Below, piece after piece: positions 1 to 12,465 of a stretch of DNA of 64,000 bases (its first letter is position 1; every line of letters begins with the position of its first letter). The DNA is from Corynebacterium ammoniagenes DSM 20306 (lineage in GTDB: Bacteria; Actinomycetota; Actinomycetes; Mycobacteriales; Mycobacteriaceae). The position numbers and the translations under genes were made by a program. The notes under the pieces were generated by a model. That model saw only the letters and a list, made by a program, of their open reading frames with translations, was not told the origin of the DNA and did not search any database. The stretch lies in contig NZ_CP009244.1 in the NCBI RefSeq assembly GCF_001941425.1, positions 1-64,000 of the forward strand. Reading direction: 5' to 3'.

Positions 1-1866
1 GTGTCTGACCAACAATCGTCCCTGAACTCCACGTGGCGTGTCATCGTTGAAGATCTCATTCGACGCTCTGAACAGCCGAACTCGGAAGTGCCCACTTTCA
101 GTGCGCAGCAGCGGGTGTACCTGCAGCTTGTCAAGCCGATCATGATCAGTGATGGCTATGCCTTTTTGGCAACCCCAGATCAAACCGGGCGGGATATCGT
201 CGAGGCTGAACTTTCCACGCATATCGCCGCTGGACTATCTCGCCACATGGGACGTCCATGCTCTGTTGCTATTACGGTGGCACCACCAGAAGAAACTGCA
301 CCCCCGCAGCCGCAGTCTTCGCAATACCCGAATCAACAGGATTCGGGGCGCCAGGGCAACCAATTCAATAATTATGAAGAAGACCGCCCGCGTTTAAACC
401 AGGTCGACGTCACCAACCAAGACTTCCATGAAGTTCACCGTTCAGTTTATGGCCAATTCGATCAGGGCACTGGCCACAACCCCAATACCCAAAATTTTCA
501 TACACCGGAGTCCCAGACACGGTCTCCCCAACAACACCCCGGACAGCAACACTCTCAGACGCAGTCGCAGCAGCACCCTTCTGCACCCATGCAGGATCAG
601 CGTGAGAACAACCCACGTTTTAATGACTTAGCAAGCAATCGTCACGATATGTCAGAAGATTCTTCTTCTGGATCTTTTGCCTCTCCGCAATCGTGGCACA
701 CCAGCCATTCACCAGCGAATTTGGATGATCTGGCTGATATCTACCAAAACCAGCAGTCCAACCAGTCTTCTTTCCAGGCACCGTCCTCTGCGCGAATTCC
801 GCGTGAGCGCCCCGCGCATGACCCCAACCGTGAGCAATCACTAAATCCAACGCATACCTTCGATAACTTCGTCATTGGTTCCTCGAATCGTTTTGCTAAT
901 GGCGCAGCCGTTGCCGTCGCGGAAAATCCTGCCCGTGCCTATAACCCGTTGTTTATTTGGGGCGGGTCCGGACTCGGCAAAACACACCTTTTGCATGCGG
1001 CGGGCAATTACGCGCAACTGCTGCATAAAGGTCTACGCGTGAAGTATGTATCGTCGGAAGAATTTACGAATGACTACATCAACTCTTTGCGTGATGATAG
1101 GCAGGAGTCTTTCAAGCGTCGGTACCGCAACCTCGATATTTTGATGGTTGATGATATTCAGTTCTTAGAGGGCAAGGAATCGACTCAGGAAGAGTTCTTC
1201 CATACCTTTAATGCCCTGCATCAGGCCAATAAACAGATCATTTTGTCTTCTGACCGGCCGCCAAAACAATTGACCACGCTAGAAGACCGCTTGCGTACCC
1301 GCTTCGAGGGCGGGCTCATTACAGATATTCAGCCACCGGATCTAGAAACCCGCATCGCTATTTTGATGAAGAAGGCTTCCGCTGATGGCACCACTGTTGA
1401 TCGCGCGGTGTTGGAACTTATCGCGTCCCGCTTCGAATCATCGATTCGTGAGCTCGAAGGTGCACTGATCCGTGTCTCGGCCTATTCCTCCTTGGTCAAT
1501 GAACCAATCAACATTGAAATGGCTGAAGTCGCGCTGCGTGATTTGGCACCGGACTCGGCGGCCGAGCAAATTACACCCAATACGATCATTGAAGTCACCG
1601 CAGAGTTCTTCAATATTGATGTAGCAACCTTGACGGGGTCGGGTAAAAAGCGCGATATCGCCCACGCCCGTCAGCTAGCGATGTATCTGTGTCGTGAACT
1701 TACAGATCTCTCCTTGCCGAAACTCGGCGAGCAGTTCGGCGGTAAGGACCACACCACCGTTATGTACGCCGAGCGCAAGATCCGTCGCGAAATGACAGAA
1801 AAGCGCGAGACTTATGACGAGATCCAGGCGTTAACCCAACGTATTAAGGCACGCGGTCGCAACTAG
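1..1866 (+). CDS. dnaA: Chromosomal replication initiator DnaA
   Basis: This ATP-dependent initiator binds the DnaA boxes just downstream and melts oriC. It opens with GTG at base 1. Domain I is at about residues 1-90. It is followed by an unusually long linker (about 100-270) rich in Gln, Ser, His and Asn, as in other corynebacteria. The AAA+ core has Walker A GGSGLGKT near residue 321 and Walker [12 protein letters not shown] near 381. The C-terminal helix-turn-helix carries the DnaA signature [12 protein letters not shown] near residue 583. The length of 621 aa is long for the family because of the linker. Its neighbours oriC, dnaN and recF confirm the call. Confidence 0.99.
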   Translation: MSDQQSSLNSTWRVIVEDLIRRSEQPNSEVPTFSAQQRVYLQLVKPIMISDGYAFLATPDQTGRDIVEAELSTHIAAGLSRHMGRPCSVAITVAPPEETAPPQPQSSQYPNQQDSGRQGNQFNNYEEDRPRLNQVDVTNQDFHEVHRSVYGQFDQGTGHNPNTQNFHTPESQTRSPQQHPGQQHSQTQSQQHPSAPMQDQRENNPRFNDLASNRHDMSEDSSSGSFASPQSWHTSHSPANLDDLADIYQNQQSNQSSFQAPSSARIPRERPAHDPNREQSLNPTHTFDNFVIGSSNRFANGAAVAVAENPARAYNPLFIWGGSGLGKTHLLHAAGNYAQLLHKGLRVKYVSSEEFTNDYINSLRDDRQESFKRRYRNLDILMVDDIQFLEGKESTQEEFFHTFNALHQANKQIILSSDRPPKQLTTLEDRLRTRFEGGLITDIQPPDLETRIAILMKKASADGTTVDRAVLELIASRFESSIRELEGALIRVSAYSSLVNEPINIEMAEVALRDLAPDSAAEQITPNTIIEVTAEFFNIDVATLTGSGKKRDIAHARQLAMYLCRELTDLSLPKLGEQFGGKDHTTVMYAERKIRREMTEKRETYDEIQALTQRIKARGRN

Positions 1867-2600
1867 ACCTGTCATTGTCCGCTTAGTTGCTGAGTAAATC
1901 TTGGTGGCTAGGCGGATTTTCTAGTTTTACGGGGTTTACCAGGCTAAAAGTTATCCACAAAGTTATTCACACTTGTGTAATTCCATCATTGTAATTTAAT
2001 GAGGTTGCTCACAGCATCTGTTTTCACAAGCGTAAGAAAACCTCCGACCTGCTGTGATCACTGCTGTGCGATCTCAGTGAATAACAAAGACCCACCTGTG
2101 GATAACTTTGATGTAATTTGAGTTATCCACATTTCGCCCGATCTATCCACAGATTGATCACATGTGATCACACACGTAGGTTTTGCTCCTCGACCATGGA
2201 TTTCTTGTCATTATCCACAGGATTCACAACGGTTATTACTACTACTATCTTTATTTCTAGATCACTTAGAAGAAAAAGGGCCTGTGTGGAAGTTCGAGCG
2301 CCGCCCACCTGGAGCCGCCGAAATTGCGAATTACAAGAATCCGCCGGAAGTAGCGCTCAGGCCCTGCAACTGGTTAAGTTAGAAGCAGTTAGAAACGAGC
2401 AATTGTTGTAAGTTGCTCAACCTTTAAACATTTTGAAACCAGGTAGATTCAGGTCATTTCCTGCACCTGCGGTGATCGCCACCCAGTGGTTACTCGCCAG
2501 GCAAAAGCAAGAAATACCTAGTCGGCGTGCGTCGAATGACAAATAGCTCGCAAGCTAGGCACGACGCATCGAACGTGAGTCAAGGAGAGTAAAGACGCAC
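1867..2600. other. oriC: oriC: dnaA-dnaN intergenic replication origin
   Basis: This 734-bp gap between dnaA and dnaN has no credible gene. Perfect TTATCCACA DnaA boxes lie at 1951-1959, 2123-2131 and 2211-2219 (+) and 2097-2105 (-). Near matches are TTATTCACA at 1963-1971, CTATCCACA at 2143-2151 and an inverted TTATTCACT at 2076-2084. An AT-rich run follows the last box at about 2220-2275. The open frames here (for example 2118-2411) lack a ribosome site and have odd composition, so I treat them as chance. Confidence 0.93.
2233..2248 (-). other. Candidate DnaA-trio / unwinding element
   Basis: Thirteen bases after the last perfect DnaA box (2211-2219), the minus strand reads TAG-TAG-TAG-TAA-TAA inside an AT-rich tract. 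Repeated trinucleotides of this kind next to a DnaA box match the DnaA-trio motif described for bacterial unwinding elements. The repeats are seen directly; the function is inferred from position. Confidence 0.55.
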
Positions 2601-3797
2601 ATGGAAACCCTAACGACCAACGCCGTGTCTTTTCGTGTGGCTAAAGATGACCTCAGCCACGCAGTTGGATGGGTTGCCCGAAACCTACCGACGAAGGCAG
2701 CGCAGCCAGTCCTGCGCGCAATGATTTTCACCGCGGATGACAATGGCTTGGAAATTGCAGGATTCGACTATGAGGTTTCCACTCGTGTTCGGATCGCTGC
2801 GGAGATCGAAGAGCCTGGCCGCGTAGCTGTGGCCGGCAAGCTCATGTCTGACATTGTCAGCGCTATGCCTAATCGGCCGGTAGAGATTCGCCAAGAAGAC
2901 ACCAAGGTTCTCATTCAGTGTGGTTCTTCACGCTTTGAGCTGCCGACCATTTCCTTGGAAGACTACCCACAACTTCCGGTATTGCCCGAGGTCACCGGCA
3001 AGATCAACCCACAGCTTTTCTCTGAAGCGGTCTCCCAGGTCGCCGCAGCAGCGGGCAAAGATGACACGTTGCCAATGCTCACCGGCATCAGCATGTCCAT
3101 CGAAGGCAAAGATGTGCATCTAACTGCCACTGACCGCTTCCGCCTGGCAGTGCGCACTTTTGAGTGGGAGCCCACGGCTGAGGATGTAAAGACCCAGCTG
3201 TTGGTACCAGCCAAGACTCTGCAGGAAACTGCGCGCACGCTGGACTCACACATCAATGACCCCATTGAAATTGCAGTCGGTACCGGCGACAGCATTGCTG
3301 CCGATGGCCTCTTTGGCCTGCACGCCGATAACCGTGAGACCACCACGCGCATGTTGGATGCAGATTTCCCGACGGTCTCGCACTTGCTGCCGAAGACGCA
3401 CACTGCCATGGCCTCGGTTGAGATCGGTCCACTGCAGGAAGCTATTCGTCGTGTTTCTTTGTTGACGGACCGAAATGCTCAGATCCGTATGCTCTTTAGC
3501 GAAGGCGAAGTACAGCTTGCAGCAGGTGCAACGGATACGGGCAATGCCGAAGAAACCATCCCTTGTGCATTTACCGGCCGTGATGAACTGCTGATTGCTT
3601 TCAACCCGGCCTTCCTCAAAGACGGCCTAGCAGTTATTCCAACGGATCGCGTGGTCTTTGGCTTTACGGAACCATCACGCCCAGCGATTATGATTCCAGA
3701 GCCAGAAGAGCTCCCGGAAGCAGATGAAGATGGTAATTTCCCAACGCCTGATACCTTCTTCACCTACCTTTTGATGCCAGTGCGTTTGCCTGGTTAA
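2601..3797 (+). CDS. dnaN: DNA polymerase III beta sliding clamp
   Basis: This is the ring-shaped processivity clamp that tethers DNA polymerase III to DNA. At 398 aa it has the usual length for three repeated clamp domains, and its C-terminus ends in the typical YLLMPVRLPG. ATG 2601 follows an AGGAG at 2583-2587. The spacer is rather long (13 nt), but no better start lies upstream. It is followed 12 nt later by recF, the usual origin order. Confidence 0.98.
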   Translation: METLTTNAVSFRVAKDDLSHAVGWVARNLPTKAAQPVLRAMIFTADDNGLEIAGFDYEVSTRVRIAAEIEEPGRVAVAGKLMSDIVSAMPNRPVEIRQEDTKVLIQCGSSRFELPTISLEDYPQLPVLPEVTGKINPQLFSEAVSQVAAAAGKDDTLPMLTGISMSIEGKDVHLTATDRFRLAVRTFEWEPTAEDVKTQLLVPAKTLQETARTLDSHINDPIEIAVGTGDSIAADGLFGLHADNRETTTRMLDADFPTVSHLLPKTHTAMASVEIGPLQEAIRRVSLLTDRNAQIRMLFSEGEVQLAAGATDTGNAEETIPCAFTGRDELLIAFNPAFLKDGLAVIPTDRVVFGFTEPSRPAIMIPEPEELPEADEDGNFPTPDTFFTYLLMPVRLPG

Positions 3798-3809
3798 ACT
3801 ACGCAATAG

Positions 3810-5066
3810 ATGTATATTCGTGAGCTTGACCTGCGGGATTTCAGATCTTGGACGGAGCTAAAGCTAGATCTGGATCCCGGCATTGTCCTTTTTGTAGGCC
3901 GCAACGGTTTTGGTAAGACCAATATCGTTGAGGCCTTGGGCTATGTCGCGCACCTAAGTTCACACCGCGTTAATCAAGACGCACCTTTGGTGCGGCAAGG
4001 CACGGCCAGCGCCAGGGTTTCTGCGACCGCGGTCAACCAGGGCCGCGAACTGACAGCACACATGCTGATCAAACCTCATGCTGCTAATCAAGCCCAGATC
4101 AACCGCACCCGGTGTAAGTCCCCGCGCGAGCTTTTAGGCGTTGTAAAAACCGTGCTCTTTTCCCCGGAGGATTTAGCTTTGGTGCGCGGTGAGCCGGCAG
4201 AACGTCGCCGCTACCTTGATGACATCATCGCGACGCGAACTCCGCGTCTAGCTGGGGTGAAGGCAGACTATGACAAAGTTTTGCGCCAACGCAATGCTTT
4301 ATTGAAATCTGCATCGGCAGCGATGCGTCGTGGATATGGGGATACCGAGGGTGCTTCGGCCCTGGCGACATTAGACGTGTGGGATACCCAGCTGGCGACG
4401 CTGGGCGCACAGGTTATCAATGCGCGCTTAGAGCTTATCGATGAGCTCTCAGATCTGATCCCTGCTGCGTATGAAGGTTTAGCGCCCGAATCAAGGCCTG
4501 CGCATATTGCGTATAAAGCAACGATTGATACCTCTGACCGTGATGTATTAGAAGCCGTCATGCTCGCGGAATTGGGAACTAAACGCCAACGTGAGATCGA
4601 GCGTGGAATTTCTTTGGTAGGCCCCCACCGTGATGACCTGGAATTACATTTGGGCACCGCCCCGGCCAAGGGGTTTGCTAGCCATGGTGAGACGTGGTCT
4701 TATGCCATTGCTTTGCGCTTTGCAGAATTCCAACTGCTGAGATCCGAGGATTCCGATCCTATTTTGATCCTGGATGACGTCTTTTCAGAGCTAGATGCCA
4801 AGCGCCGCGAAAAGCTGGTGAAACTCGCAGCAGATGTTGAACAGGTCTTTATCACCGCCGCTGTCGATGAGGATCTGCCAGAAAACCTCGTGCCCATCAA
4901 GCGCTATGAAATCGGTGTGGAAGATACCGCTGATGGCCGGGTTTCCGTCTTGGTTCAGCCTGATGATAGCCGCGATGGCCGCGGTATCGAAGAGTCTGCT
5001 TCTGCACCTAGAATAGAAGAACAGGAGCACGGCGGAACCACAAAGGCTGGTGGCAGCGATGTCTAA
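3810..5066 (+). CDS. recF: DNA replication/repair protein RecF
   Basis: RecF is an SMC-like ATPase that helps load RecA at gapped DNA. Walker [10 protein letters not shown] lies near residue 30 and the Walker B/D-loop stretch [12 protein letters not shown] near residue 318. The N-terminus [14 protein letters not shown] is typical of the family. At 418 aa it is slightly long, because a variable acidic tail follows the ATPase core. The gene starts 12 nt after dnaN, and its end overlaps the start of the next gene. Confidence 0.97.
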   Translation: MYIRELDLRDFRSWTELKLDLDPGIVLFVGRNGFGKTNIVEALGYVAHLSSHRVNQDAPLVRQGTASARVSATAVNQGRELTAHMLIKPHAANQAQINRTRCKSPRELLGVVKTVLFSPEDLALVRGEPAERRRYLDDIIATRTPRLAGVKADYDKVLRQRNALLKSASAAMRRGYGDTEGASALATLDVWDTQLATLGAQVINARLELIDELSDLIPAAYEGLAPESRPAHIAYKATIDTSDRDVLEAVMLAELGTKRQREIERGISLVGPHRDDLELHLGTAPAKGFASHGETWSYAIALRFAEFQLLRSEDSDPILILDDVFSELDAKRREKLVKLAADVEQVFITAAVDEDLPENLVPIKRYEIGVEDTADGRVSVLVQPDDSRDGRGIEESASAPRIEEQEHGGTTKAGGSDV

Positions 5067-5655
5067 TACAGACCCAGTGCAACAAGCCTTTGACCATATT
5101 CGTAAGCGTTCGCCGAATCCGCCGAAGCTACAGCATGTGTCCCGATCCAAGATCGCGAAGATGCAGGTGGAAAAGCCCCAGGGCGTCCCGGTGCCCCAGG
5201 TGCCGGGATTTGATATCTCGGAGCTGACAAAAACTCCGCAGAAACGTTATCGCGGCAAAGGCCGCGAAACCGGAGCTGATGGTCGTCGGCGCCGCAAGGG
5301 CGTGGATATTCCGAAATTGGGTTCTCATATTGCACGCGAGGTCACGTCGCGTGGCTGGGAACACGAATTAGCGCATGGCTGGATTACGGGGCATTGGCAC
5401 AAGCTAGTCGGCGAAAAGATCGCGCAGCATACCCACCCAGATCGCATCGAAAATGGCATTATTTATGTCGCCTGCGATAACTCCAATTGGGGTACGCAAC
5501 TGCGCTATTTGCAACGGCAGATTCTGCAGCGGATCTCGGAGCAAGTTGGCGTAGATGTCATTACACAACTGAAAATTTCCGGTCCGAAGCAACATAAAAA
5601 TTACCAAGGGCCAATGTGGGTAAAACCGCAGGGCTCGAAGGATACATACGGTTAA
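5059..5655 (+). CDS. DUF721 (DciA-like) protein
   Basis: About 198 aa. The C-terminal half (about 90-180) carries the DUF721 fold with conserved stretches such as [16 protein letters not shown] and a region around [10 protein letters not shown]. The N-terminal half is basic and probably disordered. DUF721 proteins next to recF correspond to DciA, the ancestral loader or helper of the replicative helicase DnaB. ATG 5059 overlaps the last 8 bases of recF, so the two are probably translationally coupled. A GTG at 5050 in the same frame is an alternative start, but it sits too close to the AAAGG at 5042-5046. Confidence 0.85.
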   Translation: MSNTDPVQQAFDHIRKRSPNPPKLQHVSRSKIAKMQVEKPQGVPVPQVPGFDISELTKTPQKRYRGKGRETGADGRRRRKGVDIPKLGSHIAREVTSRGWEHELAHGWITGHWHKLVGEKIAQHTHPDRIENGIIYVACDNSNWGTQLRYLQRQILQRISEQVGVDVITQLKISGPKQHKNYQGPMWVKPQGSKDTYG

Positions 5656-5864
5656 ATTATCAATCTGGTTCTAAAACACTGTTAACCAGCTCGTTCGCAG
5701 CATTCTTGAATCGGCGGGAGCCGATCTGCTCGGTGCAAACGTAAAAAATAACGCATAATTTGGCGTTTAACCGGAGTGACATCTGTCTAGGTAGGGGGAC
5801 ACAGTGTAGAATGGATAAAGTCTTAGAACTACACGGACGCGAAACCGTGGCCGTGATTAGTTCA

Positions 5865-5880
5865 CCCTTTATTTAAAGGG
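5865..5880. promoter_or_regulatory. Palindrome in the gyrB leader
   Basis: CCCTTTA-TT-TAAAGGG is a perfect 7-2-7 inverted repeat about 70 nt before the gyrB start. It lies in the 297-bp gap after the DUF721 gene, in which I see no coding sequence. It could be an operator or a small hairpin in the gyrB leader; the sequence does not decide which. Confidence 0.3.
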
Positions 5881-5925
5881 GCATTGCATTATTGATTTCT
5901 ACGATGGCATCTCGCCACCGTTTAA

Positions 5926-8031
<2,106 letters not shown>

Positions 8032-8079
8032 GCCGTAAGGTTTTTCAAGCAGTTGCTTGTCGATGGCTAGTTCTTAACG

Positions 8080-8122
8080 AAACACCGTCATTACGTTTTA
8101 AAACGTAATGACGGTGTTTTCT
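8080..8122 (+). terminator. Terminator after gyrB
   Basis: A perfect 40-bp palindrome (8080-8119, centre between 8099 and 8100) has its inner arms ending in ACGTTTT/AAAACGT and is followed by a short T run. It lies 48 nt after the gyrB stop. Confidence 0.85.
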
Positions 8123-8136
8123 CTATTCTTGAGCAC

Positions 8137-8859
8137 ATGACCGTTGAGATCATCACCACTCAGTTCATCGCTAAGCCCGAAGACCTTGATCGGGCCTATG
8201 CTCTTTATGAAAGCCGTATTGCGCAAGCGGATGCTCGGATTCTGGCGTATTCGGCAAAGCCGATTCCGAGCACAAACGAATTTGAGTTGTGGTCGCTTCG
8301 AACCCAGGCGGTTTATGACCGGCTTGATTCCCCTGAAGAGTGGAAGCTTTATGAACTCAATGCGTTGGTGGAGTTTGATGAAGCCAATGATGACGAGGTG
8401 AAAGAAAAGTTCTTCTTCGAAGATGACACTGAACCGACTGCTTTTCCAAGCTCGTTAGGTGGGGCTTTCGATATGAAGCTTGTGCGTGAGTCAAATATCG
8501 TGCCTGGTCACGACGGTCTTAGTTATGTCACGGTAGCGTTTTTTACGCATCCAGATAACCTATTGAAAGTGCCGGAGCTGTTCTCAGAGTTTGTCTCGGC
8601 AATTGATCCGATTGTATACGGTGGCGTCCCAACCGAAGTCGAAGAAGTTTATATGCCGCAATATGCCGGGCCGTTATGGTTGAAAGCCGCACAGCATGAG
8701 CTAGATCAAACTGGCGATGACACCAATTATGGGGCGAAGCGAATGTGGTTAGGGTGTGTGGTCATTGATGATGACGCAGAAAAGCTCGCAGAGCACCTGC
8801 CGGAATCATTAGATCCAGATAATTTCGTGCTCGCGAGCTTATATCCTGAGCCCTTCTAA
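8137..8859 (+). CDS. Hypothetical acidic protein
   Basis: 240 aa, acidic, with no signal peptide or membrane segment and no motif that I recognise. Composition and codon use look like those of a real soluble protein: many Asp and Glu, scattered Trp and Tyr, no low-complexity run. The ATG comes only 17 nt after the gyrB terminator palindrome, so its promoter must overlap that hairpin or the transcript must be driven from upstream. It converges with the DUF-type gene at 8867. It may be immunity-like or regulatory, but nothing in the sequence says so. Confidence 0.7.
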   Translation: MTVEIITTQFIAKPEDLDRAYALYESRIAQADARILAYSAKPIPSTNEFELWSLRTQAVYDRLDSPEEWKLYELNALVEFDEANDDEVKEKFFFEDDTEPTAFPSSLGGAFDMKLVRESNIVPGHDGLSYVTVAFFTHPDNLLKVPELFSEFVSAIDPIVYGGVPTEVEEVYMPQYAGPLWLKAAQHELDQTGDDTNYGAKRMWLGCVVIDDDAEKLAEHLPESLDPDNFVLASLYPEPF

Positions 8860-8866
8860 GCGTGGA

Positions 8867-9307
8867 CTACTTCATGTGCTTTTGAAGGATGCGGCCCAGC
8901 TCGGGGACTTTGCCTTCCACAATCTTGGCGCCCTTATTGCGCAGGGACTTGTAGGTCTTGGCTAGGGGGGCGACGTTGATGCGCTCGGCGTGGCGGTCAG
9001 CGGTGGACATCACGGCATCGGAGACTTCTGCAGAGTCTTTTTCCAAAAAGGTACCGAAGTCGGTGGCGCCGGCCTTTTCAAACTCAGCCCAGCGGGGTTC
9101 TAGATCACCCAGCATGCCCGGCAACATTTGGTTAATACCTTTGGGGATGATGTCTGCGTTAATTCGGGTTGCGGTTGATACCGCGCCCTTGATCGCCATC
9201 CCGGAAATTCCGGATTGTTCAGCGACGGTGTGTTGAATGAGCTCAGTCAGGTCGGTGATCAAGCCAGGACGAGTTCTAGGTTCGAGGAGCTGGGAAAGAT
9301 TAGCCAT
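8867..9307 (-). CDS. Hypothetical protein, DUF6918-like
   Basis: 146 aa from ATG 9307 (MANLSQLLEP). Longer upstream starts in the same frame would run into the toxin-like gene and have poor composition. The protein is mostly helical, with repeated short amphipathic segments and no Cys, and looks cytoplasmic. It resembles a small actinobacterial family of unknown function (my recollection: DUF6918). It converges with the gene ending at 8859, with only 7 nt between stops. Confidence 0.7.
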   Translation of the reverse strand: MANLSQLLEPRTRPGLITDLTELIQHTVAEQSGISGMAIKGAVSTATRINADIIPKGINQMLPGMLGDLEPRWAEFEKAGATDFGTFLEKDSAEVSDAVMSTADRHAERINVAPLAKTYKSLRNKGAKIVEGKVPELGRILQKHMK

Positions 9308-9338
9308 GCACACCATAGTAATGGGGCGGTGCGCGCTA

Positions 9339-9599
9339 TTAGCCACCATCGGCAACGGCGAGGTGGATTTTCGCGCAGATAGTAGCAAATTCCTTATTGT
9401 GGCCGCTTAGCGCTTCAACTTTCGTCAAGATTTCATAGAGGCTGGCGGCTTCTTGGCGGGGGTTGTCGTGGATCCGGATGCCATCGATAAGCGCATGCGC
9501 TGCGGCTGCCGCGGCTACCAACGCTGAATAGTTGCTGATGCGCACTCGATGCACTTCACAAAAGCGCTGCGCGACAATCAGTAATTGCTCAGCTCTCAT
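9339..9599 (-). CDS. Toxin-like partner of a type II TA pair (Fic/Doc-component-like)
   Basis: 86 aa. Its start codon overlaps the antitoxin stop (ATGA at 9596-9599), the usual layout of type II toxin-antitoxin operons. The segment DNPRQEAASLYEILTKVEAL followed by SGHNKEFA resembles actinobacterial proteins annotated as a Fic-family toxin component, where a similar 'HxxAAxLLxxLxxxxAL..xNxxFA' core occurs. The catalytic HPFxxGNG motif of true Fic/Doc enzymes is absent. The protein also stops earlier than I would expect, so it may be short or inactive. The function is inferred from context. Confidence 0.5.
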   Translation of the reverse strand: MRAEQLLIVAQRFCEVHRVRISNYSALVAAAAAAHALIDGIRIHDNPRQEAASLYEILTKVEALSGHNKEFATICAKIHLAVADGG

Positions 9600-9820
9600 A
9601 GCGAAGCCTGGCCCCGGGAACGGCGAATATCTGCTTCCAGCGCACTGCGGCCTTTGATGTGCTCGCGGGCAAGTTCATCCACGGTAGCGTCGTTTATGGT
9701 GCGCGCTGCGGCAAGCGCGATTGCGCGAACTACTGCCTCATGCTTGGAGGTGCCATGCGCGGAAGCGAGCAAGGTTAATGCGTGATCTTGTTCAGGAGTC
9801 AACCGAAGCGTCATTGCCAT
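9596..9820 (-). CDS. Ribbon-helix-helix (CopG-type) antitoxin
   Basis: About 74 aa starting MAMTLRLTPEQ; the N-terminal beta strand followed by two helices (HGTSKHEAVVRAIALAAA) is a ribbon-helix-helix DNA-binding fold. The C-terminal tail is acidic/basic and probably binds the partner encoded by the overlapping downstream gene. ATG 9820 or 9814 are both possible. A perfect palindrome directly upstream (9829-9847) is a likely autoregulatory operator. Confidence 0.7.
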   Translation of the reverse strand: MAMTLRLTPEQDHALTLLASAHGTSKHEAVVRAIALAAARTINDATVDELAREHIKGRSALEADIRRSRGQASL

Positions 9821-9828
9821 ACTCGTTA

Positions 9829-9847
9829 TGGTATCACCGTGATACCA
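9829..9847. promoter_or_regulatory. Palindromic operator before the antitoxin gene
   Basis: TGGTATCAC-C-GTGATACCA is a perfect 9-1-9 inverted repeat ending 8 nt before the antitoxin start. Short palindromes at this position are typical binding sites of RHH antitoxins. Confidence 0.6.
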
Positions 9848-9889
9848 CAAACGGGCATTAAAGGCTTAAAACGGCTAGGATAAAGCCTT

Positions 9890-12460
9890 ATGAGCGATGA
9901 TAACGGCGATCTTTATGACAAGATCCACCCCATTGATATCAATGAGGAAATGGAAACCAGCTATATCGACTATGCAATGTCTGTCATTGTTGGTCGTGCG
10001 CTACCAGAAGTACGCGACGGTCTAAAGCCAGTACACCGTCGCATTTTGTATGCGATGTATGACTCGGGCTACCGTCCTGAGCGCGGCTATGTGAAGTCTG
10101 CGCGTCCAGTTGCAGATGCCATGGGTCATTTCCACCCACACGGTGACTCGGCTATTTATGACGCGCTGGTGCGTCTGGCGCAGCCATGGAATATGCGTTA
10201 CCCAATGGTTGATGGCCAGGGTAACTTCGGCTCCCCAGGTAATGACGGCCCGGCAGCAATGCGTTATACCGAGTGCCGTATGACGCCTTTGGCGATGGAA
10301 ATGGTCCGCGATATTCGTGAAAACACCGTGGACTTCTCACCAAACTACGATGGTAAGACCCAAGAGCCAGATATTCTGCCATCGCGTATTCCTAACCTGT
10401 TGATGAATGGTTCCGGCGGTATTGCCGTTGGTATGGCCACCAACATCCCGCCGCACAACCTCAAAGAATTGGCAGATGCCATTTTCTGGTTGCTAGAAAA
10501 CGCAGAAGCTTCCGAAGAAGAATCTCTGGAAGCGTGCATGAAGTTTGTGAAAGGTCCAGACTTCCCAACTTACGGCTTGATCGTCGGCGATAGCGGTATT
10601 AAGGATGCTTACACCACCGGCCGTGGTTCTATCCGCATGCGCGGTGTGACCTCCATTGAAGAGCAGGGCTCACGCCAGACCATCGTTATTACGGAGCTGC
10701 CTTACCAGGTCAACCCAGATAACTTGGTCACCAATATCGCGGAGTCCGTAGCCAACGGCAAGATCGCTGGTATTTCCAAGATTGAAGATGAATCTTCTGA
10801 CCGCGTGGGCATGCGCATTGTTATTACGCTCAAGCGTGATGCCGTAGCGCGCGTGGTGCTCAACAACCTGTACAAGCACTCCCAGCTGCAAACTTCCTTC
10901 GGCGCGAATATGCTCTCCATCGTTGATGGCGTGCCACGCACCCTGCGTATCGATCAGATGCTGCGCTACTACGTGGCTCACCAGATCGAGGTCATTGTTC
11001 GCCGTACCCAGTACCGCCTGGATGAAGCTGAAAAGCGCGCACACGTCCTGCGTGGTCTGGTTAAGGCACTGGATATGCTCGATGAGGTCATCGCGCTGAT
11101 CCGCCGCAGCCCAACCGTGGATGAAGCCCGCGAAGGTTTGATGTCCCTGTTGGACGTTGACACCATCCAGGCCGATGCCATCTTGGCCATGCAGCTGCGT
11201 CGCTTGGCTGCTCTGGAGCGTCAAAAGATCGTTGATGAGTTGGCAGAGATCGAGCTTGAGATCGCTGACTACAAGGACATTCTGGCCAAGCCTGAGCGTC
11301 AGCGCGCGATTGTGCATGATGAACTGCAGGAAATCGTGGACAAGTATGGCGATGAGCGTCGTACACAGATTGTTGCCGCGACCGGTGATGTGACCGATGA
11401 AGACCTCATCGCTCGTGAAAATGTGGTTGTGACAATTACCTCAACCGGCTACGCCAAGCGCACCAAGGTTGACTCCTACAAGGCGCAAAAGCGCGGCGGC
11501 AAGGGCGTACGTGGTGCAGAGCTGAAGCAAGATGACATCGTCAAAAACTTCTTCATCTGTTCCACCCACGACTGGATTTTATTCTTTACCAACTTTGGTC
11601 GCGTCTACCGCCTTAAGGCCTATGAATTGCCAGAGGCATCACGCACCGCACGCGGCCAGCACGTGGCTAACTTGCTGGAGTTCCAGCCTGAAGAAAAGAT
11701 CGCGCAAGTTATTCAGATTCAGTCCTATGAGGACGCGCCATACTTGGTTCTGGCTACCAAGCAGGGACGGGTTAAGAAGTCCCGTCTGACGGACTATGAG
11801 TCCGCGCGTTCGGCAGGTCTGATTGCTATTAACCTCAACGAGGGCGATTCCCTGATTGGCGCTGAGCTGGTCTCTGATGCAGATGACATCTTGTTGACTT
11901 CGGAGCAGGGCCAGGCCATCCGCTTTACTGCGGATGATGAGCAGCTGCGTCCAATGGGTCGTGCAACCGCTGGTGTTAAGGGCATGCGTTTCCGCGATGA
12001 TGACCAGCTGTTGAGCTTGTCCGTTGTGCAAGAAGGTGGCTACCTCCTGGTGGCTACCTCAGGTGGCTACGGCAAGCGCACGGCCATTGAGGAATACGCA
12101 CCACAAGGCCGCGGTGGCTTGGGCGTGATGACATTTAAGTACACGCCAAAGCGCGGCAAGCTGATCGGCGCCATCACCGTGATGGAAGATGATGAAATCT
12201 TTGCCATTACCTCTGTGGGCGGCGTAATCCGCACTGAAGTCAATGAGATTCGTCCATCCTCGCGTGCCACCATGGGCGTGCGTTTGGTCAACCTCAGTGA
12301 CGATGTTGAGTTGCTTGTCATCGACCGTAACGTGGAAGATGATGGGGAAGAGGAAGCGCTGGCTGTAGCGAAGGGTGAAAAGACTGTGGAGGATGCTCGA
12401 CAGGAATTAGACCCTAATAAGTCAGGTGACCAGGACAACGATTCCGAAAATAAGGAGTAA
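9890..12460 (+). CDS. gyrA: DNA gyrase subunit A
   Basis: This is the DNA-breaking and rejoining subunit of gyrase. The catalytic Tyr is residue 126 in AMRYTECRM. The quinolone-resistance region [17 protein letters not shown] has Ser87 and Asp91 at the positions where resistance changes usually occur, so this copy looks wild type there. The C-terminal beta-pinwheel contains the GyrA box QKRGGKG near residue 530. At 856 aa it is of normal length, with an acidic tail. It is followed 5 nt later by the DUF3566 gene, in the same operon. Confidence 0.98.
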   Translation: MSDDNGDLYDKIHPIDINEEMETSYIDYAMSVIVGRALPEVRDGLKPVHRRILYAMYDSGYRPERGYVKSARPVADAMGHFHPHGDSAIYDALVRLAQPWNMRYPMVDGQGNFGSPGNDGPAAMRYTECRMTPLAMEMVRDIRENTVDFSPNYDGKTQEPDILPSRIPNLLMNGSGGIAVGMATNIPPHNLKELADAIFWLLENAEASEEESLEACMKFVKGPDFPTYGLIVGDSGIKDAYTTGRGSIRMRGVTSIEEQGSRQTIVITELPYQVNPDNLVTNIAESVANGKIAGISKIEDESSDRVGMRIVITLKRDAVARVVLNNLYKHSQLQTSFGANMLSIVDGVPRTLRIDQMLRYYVAHQIEVIVRRTQYRLDEAEKRAHVLRGLVKALDMLDEVIALIRRSPTVDEAREGLMSLLDVDTIQADAILAMQLRRLAALERQKIVDELAEIELEIADYKDILAKPERQRAIVHDELQEIVDKYGDERRTQIVAATGDVTDEDLIARENVVVTITSTGYAKRTKVDSYKAQKRGGKGVRGAELKQDDIVKNFFICSTHDWILFFTNFGRVYRLKAYELPEASRTARGQHVANLLEFQPEEKIAQVIQIQSYEDAPYLVLATKQGRVKKSRLTDYESARSAGLIAINLNEGDSLIGAELVSDADDILLTSEQGQAIRFTADDEQLRPMGRATAGVKGMRFRDDDQLLSLSVVQEGGYLLVATSGGYGKRTAIEEYAPQGRGGLGVMTFKYTPKRGKLIGAITVMEDDEIFAITSVGGVIRTEVNEIRPSSRATMGVRLVNLSDDVELLVIDRNVEDDGEEEALAVAKGEKTVEDARQELDPNKSGDQDNDSENKE

Positions 12461-12465
12461 TTCCT

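Noticed and set aside
2118..2411. Open reading frame inside oriC
   Set aside because: No ribosome site, odd composition and overlap with DnaA boxes; it is chance.
2963..3409. Long minus-strand frames opposite dnaN, gyrB and gyrA
   Set aside because: They are mirror frames of highly expressed genes and have no independent support.
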